From Candidatus Poribacteria bacterium (GTDB lineage: Bacteria; Poribacteria; WGA-4E; WGA-3G): DNA of 64,000 bases. Where the stretch lies: positions 87,663 to 151,662 of the forward strand of contig JAPPII010000022.1 in NCBI GenBank assembly GCA_028820845.1, in the 5' to 3' direction. Both the position numbers and the translations under genes were made by a program. The notes under the pieces are model-generated. The model saw only the letters and a list, made by a program, of their open reading frames with translations, was not told where the DNA came from and ran no database searches. Below are positions 16,587-25,834 of this stretch, piece by piece. The stretch's first letter is position 1. Every line of letters starts with the position of its first letter.

Positions 16587-18101
16587 TTATGCCCCCGAAG
16601 TCCGTGGCATCCATAACGGTTCTTTCCCCATCTCCGCGAACAGCAGCTTCATCACCAAATCCGCTTTCAACTCGGCATGCTCAGCAGAATTCCACAGGTT
16701 ATTGACTTCTCCAGGATCCGCTTTCAGATCAAACAACTCACCGTAGTCTCGGTTGTAATAGACGGTCAACTTGTAACGATCATTGACGTAAGTTTTGACG
16801 TGTACAGTTGTCGGTTCATGGCGATTTTCGACAATAATATGGTCGCGTGCCGCTTCTGACTGTCCGTACCAGACCGGAGTCTGATCTACACCCGTCATCG
16901 GACGCGGAATGTCAATACCAGTCGCACTCAGGAACGACGGAGCCAAGTCTACCAACGTCTGTAACGCCTCGGACCGTCTCCCAGCAGGCACAACACCCGG
17001 ATACCGCGCAATAAACGGAACGCGGATAACATCTTCATAGTGAAATGCCCCTTTCGCGACGAGTCCGTGCTGTCCATAAAAGTGTCCATGATCAGAAGTG
17101 AACACAACCAGTGTATTATCTGCCAATCCGAGTTCATCGAGTTTCGCCAGGATCTTTCCGATGTATTTATCCATCAGACTCACCATCCCATAGTAGACAG
17201 CAATATCTTTAGCGAGTTCATCTCGATCGCGTAAATGTGAGTTGAATCCATGTACTCCTTTCCCACTTTCACGCCAAGCCGAGAAGTCCGGTTTTTGTTG
17301 TTGTGTCAATTGGAAATGGGGTGGGTTGTTATCGTGTTCCCCTTCTGTTACAGACGGCACTGTTAATGCTGACGGGTCGTACATCGTATCCCACGGTTCA
17401 GGAACAAGATATTTCGGGTGTGGATCAAAGAAACTTGCCCAGAGGAAAAAGTTTTCATCGTTCTGTTGATACCTTTCCATGAGGGCATTCGTACGTTCGG
17501 CGATCCAAGTATCGTAATGGTATGCCTCTGGGATTGGCCACTTTCGGTACTGACCACGCGTATTTCCAGTCGGCGGTAGGAAATAGTCGCGCCAATTCGT
17601 CAAACCGTTCTCTTCCATCCAGATGGCATAGTGCTGTCCGACGTGTGCCTCATCGGTGTGGTTACGCGCAAGTTCAACGTGTTCAAACCCATAAAATGGC
17701 TCGTTGAAGCTCCGCCAAAAGTCCAAATCTTGGAGAATCGGATAGGATTCGAGAGACGGAAATTCTTCAGTGCCATGGAGCGGTTGAAAGTGTGCTTTTC
17801 CGACGAGAGCCGTGCGGTAACCTGCGTCTGTGAAATCTTCACCGACAGTATGTTCATCTTCAGAGAGTTTTGTCCCCAAGGACCAAGCACCGTGCTGACT
17901 CGGGTACTTCCCGGTGATAATAGAGGCGCGCGTCGGCGTACAGGTGGGGTTCGGGCAATAGGCTCTATTGAAAAGCGTACCTTGCGCTGCCAATGCGTCC
18001 AAGTGCGGGGTCTGAATTTCAGGATTAAGACATCCGAGGGTGTTCCAATGCTGTTGGTCGCTGGTGATGAGTAGGATATTCGGTCTGGTTTTAGTTGCCA
18101 T
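16587..18101 (-). CDS. Arylsulfatase-type sulfatase
   Basis: The 504-residue product is a type I sulfatase. The formylglycine motif C-T-P-T-R appears in YCPNPTCTPTRASIITGKYPSQHG, preceded by the metal-binding start NILLITSDQQHWNTLG and followed by the second metal site VVFTSDHGHFYGQHG. The Cys needs conversion to formylglycine by a maturation enzyme not in this window. No signal peptide is seen, so it may act in the cytoplasm, or export may need another route. It shares a unit with the tail-motif protein downstream. Substrates are likely sulfated glycans or small sulfate esters; the sequence alone does not say which. Confidence 0.93.
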   Translation of the reverse strand: MATKTRPNILLITSDQQHWNTLGCLNPEIQTPHLDALAAQGTLFNRAYCPNPTCTPTRASIITGKYPSQHGAWSLGTKLSEDEHTVGEDFTDAGYRTALVGKAHFQPLHGTEEFPSLESYPILQDLDFWRSFNEPFYGFEHVELARNHTDEAHVGQHYAIWMEENGLTNWRDYFLPPTGNTRGQYRKWPIPEAYHYDTWIAERTNALMERYQQNDENFFLWASFFDPHPKYLVPEPWDTMYDPSALTVPSVTEGEHDNNPPHFQLTQQQKPDFSAWRESGKGVHGFNSHLRDRDELAKDIAVYYGMVSLMDKYIGKILAKLDELGLADNTLVVFTSDHGHFYGQHGLVAKGAFHYEDVIRVPFIARYPGVVPAGRRSEALQTLVDLAPSFLSATGIDIPRPMTGVDQTPVWYGQSEAARDHIIVENRHEPTTVHVKTYVNDRYKLTVYYNRDYGELFDLKADPGEVNNLWNSAEHAELKADLVMKLLFAEMGKEPLWMPRTSGA

Positions 18102-18110
18102 AATTTTCGC

Positions 18111-18138
18111 GTAGCCTGCAAGCGAAAACTTGCGCTAC
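18111..18138. repeat. Palindromic repeat upstream of sulfatase
   Basis: GTAGC at 18111-18115 and GCTAC at 18134-18138 enclose GCAAGCGAAAACTTGC, itself a hairpin. Similar GTAGC-bounded palindromes occur at several other intergenic sites. Confidence 0.5.
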
Positions 18139-18232
18139 AGAAGTCCTTTGTGATGTATGTGTTGGTGAGAATCAGCATATCAGTTTACGAGGAATAATTC
18201 AAGAGGAATGCTATAGACTTGATTAAATTCGT

Positions 18233-18261
18233 TTGACACCCTTTCCGAAATGTGTTACGCT
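18233..18261 (+). promoter_or_regulatory. Promoter for the FRG-TPR unit
   Basis: TTGACA (18233-18238), a 17-base spacer and TACGCT (18256-18261). The bases AAATTCGTTTGA at and before the -35 box recur at the promoter of the DUF433 gene (22723). Confidence 0.55.
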
Positions 18262-18291
18262 TTTAGACAGCATCGCGATAAAGGAAGGCGA

Positions 18292-19029
18292 ATGGACAGA
18301 GAAAATCAAAACGAACCAAATACAGTTGATGAAATACTCCGGAAAATAGAAGCGAAAGCGAACACCGGGAATTATCTTTACCGCGGTGAGCCTGAACGCC
18401 ATGAGGAAGAGCCTTATTTTGGTAAAGTTTCTTCAAACTTCTATCGCGAGTTTTTGAAGGATGACGACTTTGATGTCTCGGCAAAATACTTTGATATAGA
18501 GGCATTCCAAGAAGTACTGTTGACCTCAGCTAATAGGTTTTCGCGTGAACCGATTAGCGAGCTTGAACGCTTATCTGAAATTCAACACTATGGCGGAAAA
18601 ACAAACCTTATTGATTTCACAACGGATTATCTTATTGCACTTTTCATGGCTTGTGATGGTTCCCGGAGTAAAGATGGTAGAGTTATATTGCAAAAAAAGG
18701 AACAAATAGATCCATACATTCAGGAATCTTATGAACCAATAAATCGTGTTATTGCCCAGAAGAGCGTGTTTGTTCGACATCCAGATGGTTTTATTGAACC
18801 CAACGAGGACGATATTATCAATATTCCAGCTGATCTCAAGCAACCTATACTAATACACCTGCGAAATTCCCACGGTATATCTGTTGAAACTATTTACAAC
18901 GATATCCATGGCTTTATCAAAGATCAAACCATCCGCATAGAAGTCTACATGGCAATTTACAAAGGTCTAATCCAGGAGCAAAAAGGGAGTGTAGAAAATG
19001 GTGACTCCAACGCAGATGGCGCCTTATGA
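18292..19029 (+). CDS. FRG-domain protein
   Basis: The 245-residue product carries an FRG domain, named for its Phe-Arg-Gly-type motif. Here it reads NYLYRGEPE near residue 30, with the conserved central block LSEIQHYGGKTNLIDFTTDYLIALFMAC and a late RVIAQKSVFVRHPDGFI. FRG domains are of unknown biochemical function and are frequent in variable genome regions. An AAAGGAAGG site seven to ten bases upstream supports ATG 18292 over the earlier in-frame ATG at 18250. Its end overlaps the TPR gene by 32 bases in another frame, so the two proteins are made together and may interact. Confidence 0.8.
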   Translation: MDRENQNEPNTVDEILRKIEAKANTGNYLYRGEPERHEEEPYFGKVSSNFYREFLKDDDFDVSAKYFDIEAFQEVLLTSANRFSREPISELERLSEIQHYGGKTNLIDFTTDYLIALFMACDGSRSKDGRVILQKKEQIDPYIQESYEPINRVIAQKSVFVRHPDGFIEPNEDDIINIPADLKQPILIHLRNSHGISVETIYNDIHGFIKDQTIRIEVYMAIYKGLIQEQKGSVENGDSNADGAL

Positions 19030-21202
19030 AGAAGCTGTCAAGCACTATAGCAGAGCCATTGACTTGCGACCAAACTTCGCCTTATCTTACATCTACCGTG
19101 GTAATGTTTACCGTAAAATGGGCGAGTTTGACCTTGCCATTAACGACTATACAGAAGCCATTTTCTGGACCCGCCAGCCTGCCAGGGCCTATCACGGTCG
19201 CGGTATGGCACACGGTGCTAAAGGGGACATTGACAAAGCAATTGAAGACTTCACGAAGGCAATCCAATACGAACCCGATCACCCCGAAGCGTATTACCAT
19301 CGCGGCCACGCCTATAACAGCATAGGCGAAACTGATCTTGCTATTGCAGATTGTGATAGGTCGATACGGCTTAATCCTGATATTGCTGAAGCCTATCTCG
19401 TTCGAGGCAACGCTTACAGAGATAAAGATGAACTTGATTTCGCTATTATGGATTATAGCAAGGCATTACGACTCAAGCCGAATTTTGCTGAGGTCTACGC
19501 TATTCGCGGTAATGCTTATAGCAGCAAGGGTGAAGGTGATAAAGCTATTGCAGACTATAGCAAGGCGATAGAGTTGAGACCCAATTACTTGCCAGTCTAT
19601 GTTATGAGAGGGCACATTCACTTACTTAAAGGCGATTTTGACTCCGCTATCGCAGACTGCCAAAAGTTAATAGAACTCGATCCGAATGCTGCTCATCCTT
19701 ATGTCACCCGCGCAACTGCTCATAGTCTTAGGGGAGATTTTGACTCCGCTATCGCAGATTGTGAAAAAGCGTTGGAACGCAATTCCAATGCTGCGGATGC
19801 ACATCTGATTTTGGGTATGGCTTTCGACAACACAGGCGAAGTGAATTCGGCAATTGAAAGTTACACAAAAGCAATACAATTACACCCCAATTACCGCAAT
19901 GCCTATTATGAACGAGGCAATGCGTACAGCAATAAAGGCGAATTTGACAACGCTATCGCGGACTATACGGAAGTAATTCGATATGTTCCAAATCACGCCG
20001 AGTGCTATTTTAATCGTGGTATTGCTTATAGCAGAAGAAAGGAATTTGATTTAGCCATTATAGATTATGCTACGGTTATTCAACTTCAACCGGATCATAT
20101 TCCATCCTATATTAATCGTGGCATCGCTTATAGTAACAAAGGTGATTTCGACAATGCTATCGCGGATTATACAAGCGCGATACAAATTGATCCAAAATTT
20201 GCTGTGCCTTATCATAATCGCGGTAATGTTTACTTACTCAAAAGTGATTTTGACTCGGCGATTACGGATTACACCGTGGCTATACAACTTGATCCTAATG
20301 ATGCAAGGACCTATGCCAGTCGGGGAGCAATTTACGGTATTGTAGGAGAGGTAGACAAAGCGATTAACGACTGCACGAAGGCAATAGAACTTCGTCTCTA
20401 TCATGCGGATATCTATTTCAATCGTGCTATTGGTTACAATAGCGTGGGAAAACTTGATTTGGCTATCAAAGACTATACAAAAGTGATAGAGATCAATCCA
20501 GGGCATTTCAGAGCCTATGTTAATCGCGGTGTTACTTATGGTGATATAGGTGAAGTGGATTTAGCGATTAATGACTTAAACAAGGCAATAAAACTGAATC
20601 CAGACAATGCTACAGCTTATAATAATATTGGCAATGTTTACGGCAACGAAGGGGATTTTGACTCGGCTATTGCGAATTATAGTAAGGCGATAGAATTGAA
20701 TCCAAATGATCCAGCATTTTATCACAATCGCGGTCTGGCTTACTTCAGCAATAACGAGTTTAGTCGAGCACGCGAAGACTATACGAAAGTACTAAAATTA
20801 GATTCCGATTATGCACCAGCCTATTACAATCGCGCAATGGCTTGGCTACACCAACAAGAATGGAAGAAAGCCAAAGCAAGCTTAACACAGGCAGCGGACA
20901 AAGGCATAGATATTACTGCTGTTTTTGGCGGCGACTATCAAAGTGTTGCTAGCTTTGAAAAGCAAACTGGCGTTAAATTGCCAAAAGATATTGCTGCAAT
21001 GTTAAGAGAGAAAAAGGAACAGATTTCCATTTCACCTATAGAAGAAAATCCGTTTGGTTTTCAAAGCAAAATGGTATCGTATTCATCTGAAAGTTTTACA
21101 GGAATGTCTCTGCAACAACCAGAAAAACCTTCAACGCCATCCATACCAGCTGGCTTGCTTCAACCTCAAAGTCAAAGATCGCCCAGCCTATTTGCCAGTT
21201 AA
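18998..21202 (+). CDS. Large TPR-repeat protein coupled to the FRG gene
   Basis: The 734-residue product is almost wholly made of about eighteen 34-residue TPR units (pattern AYxxRGxxYxxxGExDxAIxDYxKAIxLxP), forming a superhelical binding surface. The last 90 residues depart from the pattern (VFGGDYQSVASFEKQTGVKL). There is no signal peptide. A GGGAG site at 18985-18989 inside the FRG gene supports the start. Units starting near 19634 and 19736 share 23 identical bases at a spacing of 102 bases, a sign of recent repeat duplication. With FRG it may form an effector and sensor pair; this is inference. Confidence 0.9.
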   Translation: MVTPTQMAPYEEAVKHYSRAIDLRPNFALSYIYRGNVYRKMGEFDLAINDYTEAIFWTRQPARAYHGRGMAHGAKGDIDKAIEDFTKAIQYEPDHPEAYYHRGHAYNSIGETDLAIADCDRSIRLNPDIAEAYLVRGNAYRDKDELDFAIMDYSKALRLKPNFAEVYAIRGNAYSSKGEGDKAIADYSKAIELRPNYLPVYVMRGHIHLLKGDFDSAIADCQKLIELDPNAAHPYVTRATAHSLRGDFDSAIADCEKALERNSNAADAHLILGMAFDNTGEVNSAIESYTKAIQLHPNYRNAYYERGNAYSNKGEFDNAIADYTEVIRYVPNHAECYFNRGIAYSRRKEFDLAIIDYATVIQLQPDHIPSYINRGIAYSNKGDFDNAIADYTSAIQIDPKFAVPYHNRGNVYLLKSDFDSAITDYTVAIQLDPNDARTYASRGAIYGIVGEVDKAINDCTKAIELRLYHADIYFNRAIGYNSVGKLDLAIKDYTKVIEINPGHFRAYVNRGVTYGDIGEVDLAINDLNKAIKLNPDNATAYNNIGNVYGNEGDFDSAIANYSKAIELNPNDPAFYHNRGLAYFSNNEFSRAREDYTKVLKLDSDYAPAYYNRAMAWLHQQEWKKAKASLTQAADKGIDITAVFGGDYQSVASFEKQTGVKLPKDIAAMLREKKEQISISPIEENPFGFQSKMVSYSSESFTGMSLQQPEKPSTPSIPAGLLQPQSQRSPSLFAS

Positions 21203-21249
21203 AGTGTTAAAGTGAGTTAACTCCAGGTTTATTAATGTGGAGTCTCTTG

Positions 21250-22668
21250 ATGTCCCGTTCAACCGAAAAACGCCCCAATCTCGTCTATGTGTTCGCCGAC
21301 CAACTCCGCTATCAGTCGTGTGGCTACGCCGGAGATACCCGCGCACGGACACCTCATATCGACCAACTTGCAGCAGAGAGTGCAAATTTCTGCAACGCTG
21401 TCTCTGGGAGTCCGATGTGTGCACCCTATCGCGCTTCGCTCTTCACCGGAAAATATGCCAGTAGCACCGGTATGGCGATTAATGAACTCCGAATGAACCC
21501 AAATCACGACTGTTTTGGGCATGTCCTGCATCGCAACGGCTACCAGACGAGTTACATCGGAAAATGGCATCTATGGGCTAATCAATTGGGAAGGCACAAC
21601 GATCCAAGGAATTCTTACATCCCACCCGGACCCTATCGACTCGGTTTCGATGGAGAGTGGTCGGCATACAATTTTCATCATCTCTATTTCGATGCCTATT
21701 ACCACAAGGACGCGCCTGAGAAAATCGTCCTTCCTGGATATGAACCCGATGGGCAGACCGATTTGGCAATCGACTACCTACAACGCGCAGCAACAACAGA
21801 TGATCCCTTCGCGCTTTTCCTCTCAATCGGAACACCACACGATCCATGGACACAAGACAATGTTCCAAATGAGGATTATGAGTTGTTCCGGGGTGTTGAC
21901 TTCCCCTTACCGCTAAACTATCGAGACGAAAACGACCCCTATGGTGATACATGGGCGATTATGTCCGCCGCGGAACGCGCTAAACTCCCTGAGTGGATGC
22001 GCGTCTATTACGCGATGACCACCAATCTGGATCGGAATGTTGGGCGGTTGCTCCGTGCAGTTGACGACTTAGGATTGCGTGACAACACAATTTTCGTCTT
22101 TACCTCCGACCACGGGGAGATGTTCGGCGCGCAAGGTCGCCGCGCCAAGAACATCTTTTATGAAGAGGCGGTACGGGTGCCGTTTCTGGTGCGATGGCAG
22201 GGACAGATTCCAGAAGCACACATCTCGGATGCATGCCTAAATACACCGGATATTATGCCGACGCTGCTCTCGATGATGGACCTCCCAATTCCAGCGGATG
22301 TTGAAGGCACGGATTTAAGCCGCGCCGCTTTTAATCAATCGACGGACGAACCCGATGCAGCGTTTATGCAAGGCATGGGGTGTACGGCGAAATGGGAAGA
22401 CGGTTATGAGTGGCGGGCGCTCCGCACGAAGCAGTATACCTACGCCGTTCACCGTCCGGATAGGAGCGAGAAACTCTTTGATAACCTCGCCGACCCGTTC
22501 CAAACCCGTAACCTGATTGATGAACCCACAGCCACTGAACTCCGAGAGCAATTCCGGGGAATGCTAAAACAGCGTATGGATACCCTCAACGACACCTTTG
22601 AGGCGTGTACGTGGTATCGCGATAATTGGACTGAAGACCGAATTATCTTACGTACCGCTACATTATAG
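21250..22668 (+). CDS. Arylsulfatase-type sulfatase
   Basis: The 472-residue product is a second type I sulfatase. The formylglycine motif is C-A-P-Y-R in SGSPMCAPYRASLFTGKYASSTG. The N-terminal metal region is LVYVFADQLRYQSCGYAG and the second metal site is FVFTSDHGEMFGAQGRRAKN. It differs enough from the sulfatase at 16587 to expect another substrate. GTGGAG at 21237-21242, seven bases before ATG 21250, favours that start over ATG 21235. It lies 47 bases after the TPR gene but looks functionally separate. No signal peptide is visible. Confidence 0.92.
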   Translation: MSRSTEKRPNLVYVFADQLRYQSCGYAGDTRARTPHIDQLAAESANFCNAVSGSPMCAPYRASLFTGKYASSTGMAINELRMNPNHDCFGHVLHRNGYQTSYIGKWHLWANQLGRHNDPRNSYIPPGPYRLGFDGEWSAYNFHHLYFDAYYHKDAPEKIVLPGYEPDGQTDLAIDYLQRAATTDDPFALFLSIGTPHDPWTQDNVPNEDYELFRGVDFPLPLNYRDENDPYGDTWAIMSAAERAKLPEWMRVYYAMTTNLDRNVGRLLRAVDDLGLRDNTIFVFTSDHGEMFGAQGRRAKNIFYEEAVRVPFLVRWQGQIPEAHISDACLNTPDIMPTLLSMMDLPIPADVEGTDLSRAAFNQSTDEPDAAFMQGMGCTAKWEDGYEWRALRTKQYTYAVHRPDRSEKLFDNLADPFQTRNLIDEPTATELREQFRGMLKQRMDTLNDTFEACTWYRDNWTEDRIILRTATL

Positions 22669-22722
22669 ACATATCACCAGAAACTTTAGGAGAAGTCTGT
22701 AAGCGGACTAAATCAAATTCGT

Positions 22723-22752
22723 TTGAAATCCTCTCAATAAACCTGTTATGAT
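22723..22752 (+). promoter_or_regulatory. Promoter for the DUF433 antitoxin gene
   Basis: TTGAAA (22723-22728), an 18-base spacer and TATGAT (22747-22752). A strong AAGGAGA ribosome site follows near 22761-22767. Confidence 0.65.
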
Positions 22753-22776
22753 TAAAAGAAAAAGGAGATAGATGCT

Positions 22777-22989
22777 ATGGATAGAATCACTTTTAATTCT
22801 GATCAGTGTGGGGGCCGTCCTTGTATTCGCGGTATGCGGATTCGGGTAACAGATGTCTTAGATTTGTTGGCGAGCGGTCTCTCTTTTCAGGAAATTCTTG
22901 ATGAAATGCCAGCCTTGGAATACGAAGACATCGTCGCTTGTCTCCAATTCGCCTCACGCAAAATTAACCATCCTGTAATTGCTGCATGA
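22777..22989 (+). CDS. DUF433-family antitoxin-like protein
   Basis: The 70-residue product is a complete DUF433 protein: DRITFNSDQCGGRPCIRGMRIRVTDVLDLLASG is diagnostic, followed by the short winged-helix part (PALEYEDIVACLQFA). DUF433 proteins are usually encoded directly upstream of a DUF5615 PIN-like toxin and are thought to be its antitoxin. Here the partner survives only as a stub that overlaps the stop as ATGA. The gene has its own promoter and a strong ribosome site, so the antitoxin is probably still made. Confidence 0.9.
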   Translation: MDRITFNSDQCGGRPCIRGMRIRVTDVLDLLASGLSFQEILDEMPALEYEDIVACLQFASRKINHPVIAA

Positions 22990-23087
22990 AGTTTTGGATC
23001 GACGGGCAACTTTCTCCTGCACTCGCCCCTTGGCTCAAGGACACCTTACGTCTTAAACCCAGCCGCTGCGCCCCGTTTATGATATAG
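22986..23087 (+). pseudogene. Truncated DUF5615 PIN-like toxin remnant
   Basis: The frame opens with the ATGA overlap typical of DUF433-DUF5615 pairs and reads MKFWIDGQLSPALAPWLKDT, the conserved N-terminus of DUF5615 proteins. It becomes unrelated after about 20 residues and stops at 33, against a normal length near 110-120. It also overlaps the 3' end of the convergent PhyH-HEAT gene. A deletion seems to have joined the toxin start to that gene's end. Confidence 0.75.
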
Positions 23088-24726
23088 ATTTCTTCACATA
23101 GTTAAACCAGCGCGCAGTCCGCAGGAACGGCACGAGTGCCTGTAACGCTTCAGCAGTCCCAATCCGACTCAATGCTTCGGAGGAAAAACCACGCACGTAT
23201 GCCGAATCACTCAGCAATGCCTCGCGCAACGCCGGAACCGCTTCAGTCGCATCCGGTCCGATACGGGTCAATGCTTGTGCCGCGAAGAACGCTAAATCCG
23301 TATCTTCGCGATCTGCCAGAACCCGTACCAACGCCGGAACCGTTTTCGACACGGGGACTTTAATCATACCCAATGCCGAGGTTGCATGCCGCCGCACCTC
23401 TTCCGATTCATCTGTCAGCAACGCAATAAGCCCATCAACTGCCTCTGCTGCAACTGGACCCATTTCACCCAACGCATAAACCGTTGACGCGCGGACGTTC
23501 TCGCGTTCATCTTTCAATGCGGCTATGAGTGCAGGCACCCCTGATGCACCAATCGCTGCGAGTCCGTGCGCTGGGTCGCAGATGTGGAGAATCGGCTCCA
23601 TCTCAAACGCCTCTTTTTCTGAATCAAGCGCGTCGATGAGGGGTTCGACAGCTGGTTTTCCAATCGCACCGAGCGCATAGATGGCGTTCCGCCGTACCGG
23701 TTCGTAACTATCGTTGAGCGCATCAACGAGCGCAGGGATCGCCTCAGCAGCATCTATGCCTCCGATAAAGCCCAATTCGCTGGCGGCCTTCATACGGACA
23801 TTTGGATCGTCTGCCTTCAACGCCGCAACTGCTGACGCTATATCCATTGTCGTGTCTGGACGGTCAGTTTCATACAAATCCGTCTTTCCGTACATCCAAT
23901 TCCACATATAGGTCCAGAGAATCTCTGCATCGTAAGGGACATGGTTGATTTCAGGCGGTTGCCAGATGGAGGTTTTACTATTCCATGAAGGTGCCGTCGG
24001 CTGTTCCGTACGCATAAACACGAATTTCATACCGTACCGGTTCAGCGAGACGTAGTTCTGGAGGAATGAATGCACCATATCGAAGTGCATAATCCATACC
24101 GTACCGAGTTCACCGGACATCGGGACGAGATTTCGATTCAGGAAATCCTCAGAGAGCAGTCGCGTCCCATTTCCGCCTTCAGCGTGCATTTCGTGCCGCT
24201 CGCGTTCACCCTCCAGCATAAATTCTCGGATGTACTGCGTCCCCGGAATGATACACGTCGGCCCCTGCTCCGCAAGACAGGGCTGCGGATAGTAGAAAAG
24301 GATCGCCCAACGCGGCGTTCGATGCCGTGGGCGTTTTCCACCGGCGTGTCCATCTTTATGGAGCGGCATCATCAACCGTTCCTCGCCATTCTCTTTCCCA
24401 GTTGGTGTGCTTCCGGCGAAATTGGGATGGCAGTGCCGATGCGGATGCATGACATACCCATTCCCCAAAATACTCGTAAGCGCGCCCCGTACTTCTGGAG
24501 ATTCCAAAACTATCTGAAGTTCCGGGACCAAAGGTAGAATGTTATTGAGTGGGTTATGCTGCCTATCGCCTCGAAAATCCGTCGTGCCAGCGAAGAGTTC
24601 ATCCGTTTTATCATAGATGGTTTCATGGATGTGCGTCGGTACGTCGGCAGTAACATTGACATATCCATTCACAATGAAATGGCGAATGTCTTCATCGTTT
24701 AGAAGTTGCTGTTTAACTGTTGTCAT
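23077..24726 (-). CDS. PhyH dioxygenase fused to HEAT repeats
   Basis: The 549-residue product has two parts. Residues 1-290 are a PhyH-type oxygenase with proximal ligands H123-x-D125 in MMPLHKDGHAGG, core PTCIIPGTQY, and a probable distal His in MHFDMVHSF. Residues about 305-540 are six to seven HEAT/PBS-type alpha repeats (for example EPVRRNAIYALGAIGKPAVEPLIDAL), a protein-binding solenoid also seen in phycobilin lyases. The start ATG 24726 is preferred over 24744 because AAAGGG lies just before it. The product is longer than ordinary PhyH proteins by the repeat domain. The substrate may be a protein or a carrier-bound molecule held by the repeats; this is inference. Confidence 0.88.
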   Translation of the reverse strand: MTTVKQQLLNDEDIRHFIVNGYVNVTADVPTHIHETIYDKTDELFAGTTDFRGDRQHNPLNNILPLVPELQIVLESPEVRGALTSILGNGYVMHPHRHCHPNFAGSTPTGKENGEERLMMPLHKDGHAGGKRPRHRTPRWAILFYYPQPCLAEQGPTCIIPGTQYIREFMLEGERERHEMHAEGGNGTRLLSEDFLNRNLVPMSGELGTVWIMHFDMVHSFLQNYVSLNRYGMKFVFMRTEQPTAPSWNSKTSIWQPPEINHVPYDAEILWTYMWNWMYGKTDLYETDRPDTTMDIASAVAALKADDPNVRMKAASELGFIGGIDAAEAIPALVDALNDSYEPVRRNAIYALGAIGKPAVEPLIDALDSEKEAFEMEPILHICDPAHGLAAIGASGVPALIAALKDERENVRASTVYALGEMGPVAAEAVDGLIALLTDESEEVRRHATSALGMIKVPVSKTVPALVRVLADREDTDLAFFAAQALTRIGPDATEAVPALREALLSDSAYVRGFSSEALSRIGTAEALQALVPFLRTARWFNYVKKSIS

Positions 24727-24767
24727 ACGCCCTTTTTCTCTCAATTTCTTTTTGATCGTTTAATGGG

Positions 24768-24802
24768 TATTGGCTATCCGCTAATCACTAACCGCTAATT
24801 GC
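24768..24802. repeat. Heptad array between two minus-strand genes
   Basis: Five perfect-length units: TATTGGC, TATCCGC, TAATCAC, TAACCGC, TAATTGC. They lie between the dehydrogenase stop and the PhyH-HEAT start. Confidence 0.65.
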
Positions 24803-24805
24803 CAC

Positions 24806-25771
24806 TTAATACCACGCTGCTTTGTTGACGACATTTTGCAACGGCGCACCTTCAGCGAACCGACGGGCATTTTCCAGAAGCACCTCAAATCGCCGTTCAG
24901 GAAGGTTCTCTGCGTCTTTTACAGCGATATGTGGCGTTATTAACACATTGGGCAACTGCCACAATCGACTGTCCGCAGGTAGCGGTTCAACTTCAAATAC
25001 GTCCAAACCACAACCCGCAATGGCCCCTTGTTCAAGTGCTGCAATAAGGTCGGCAAGTTTTATCGTCTTACCGCGTCCGATATTAACAAAGTACGCTGTG
25101 TTTTTCATCAAGGCGAAACGGTCTTTATGCCACATCCCTTCCGTGTCAGGTGTATGCGGTGTTGTCGCTATCACAAAGTCAGCGCGCGGAAGGAGCGAAT
25201 CTAACGCTGCGGGTTCGTGTTTCTCGACAAAAGGCACCTCGTATTCCCACCTTGGATCAACACCGATAACCTCCATCCCGAATTCGTTGCAGAGTCGAGC
25301 GGTTTCGTGCCCGATACCACCGACCCCAACAATCAATGCAGTCGCTTCCGCGAGGTCAATGTAGCCATGTTTACGTGCGTCCTTATCCCAGATCCCCTCG
25401 CGTTGTGCATCCATGTAGTAGGGCAGCCCTCGCGAAAGCGCAAGCACAAACATCATGATGTGATGTGCGATATGGTCGTTGTAGATACCGCGTGGATTAC
25501 AGGCGACGACTGGATGCTCAATCAGTGCGGGATAGTAGAAGCCCGGGAAAGGACCTGCCGCAGGATTCTGCAACCATCGCAGATTTTTCGCCAACGGCAA
25601 TTGCTCCGGCGACACCCAACCGTAGACAGCATCTGCATCGGGGAGGTGTTCGGCTACCGCGTTGTCTGTCTCCGGCAGGACAACGGTGTATACAGGCAAT
25701 TCGTTCTGCAGGCGTTCAGCCCATTCGTGTAATTCGGCGTTCTGTGGTGGCATGATAATAAGTTTTGGCAC
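24806..25771 (-). CDS. D-isomer 2-hydroxyacid dehydrogenase family protein
   Basis: The 321-residue product has the two-domain fold of this NAD(P)-dependent family. The Rossmann motif is GVGGIGHETARL near residue 148, followed by VIGVDPRWE, where the Asp suggests NAD. The catalytic Arg/Glu/His region can be followed as ATTPHTPDTEGM, FVNIGRGKTIK, CGLDVFEVEPLP and LITPHIAVKD. It would reduce a 2-keto acid or oxidise a 2-hydroxy acid; the substrate cannot be read from the sequence. It precedes the PhyH-HEAT gene on the same strand and may be co-transcribed. Confidence 0.9.
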   Translation of the reverse strand: MPKLIIMPPQNAELHEWAERLQNELPVYTVVLPETDNAVAEHLPDADAVYGWVSPEQLPLAKNLRWLQNPAAGPFPGFYYPALIEHPVVACNPRGIYNDHIAHHIMMFVLALSRGLPYYMDAQREGIWDKDARKHGYIDLAEATALIVGVGGIGHETARLCNEFGMEVIGVDPRWEYEVPFVEKHEPAALDSLLPRADFVIATTPHTPDTEGMWHKDRFALMKNTAYFVNIGRGKTIKLADLIAALEQGAIAGCGLDVFEVEPLPADSRLWQLPNVLITPHIAVKDAENLPERRFEVLLENARRFAEGAPLQNVVNKAAWY

Positions 25772-25834
25772 GGGTTCTGTTCCTCTCTGTAATTTTTATG
25801 TCTAAGATGCGCCTATTTTAGCATAGGGTCATCG

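Noticed and set aside
13290..24726. Biosynthetic gene cluster built around PhyH enzymes and sulfatases
   Set aside because: No core synthase, carrier protein, transporter or regulator is clustered with them, and the genes are on different strands with separate signals.
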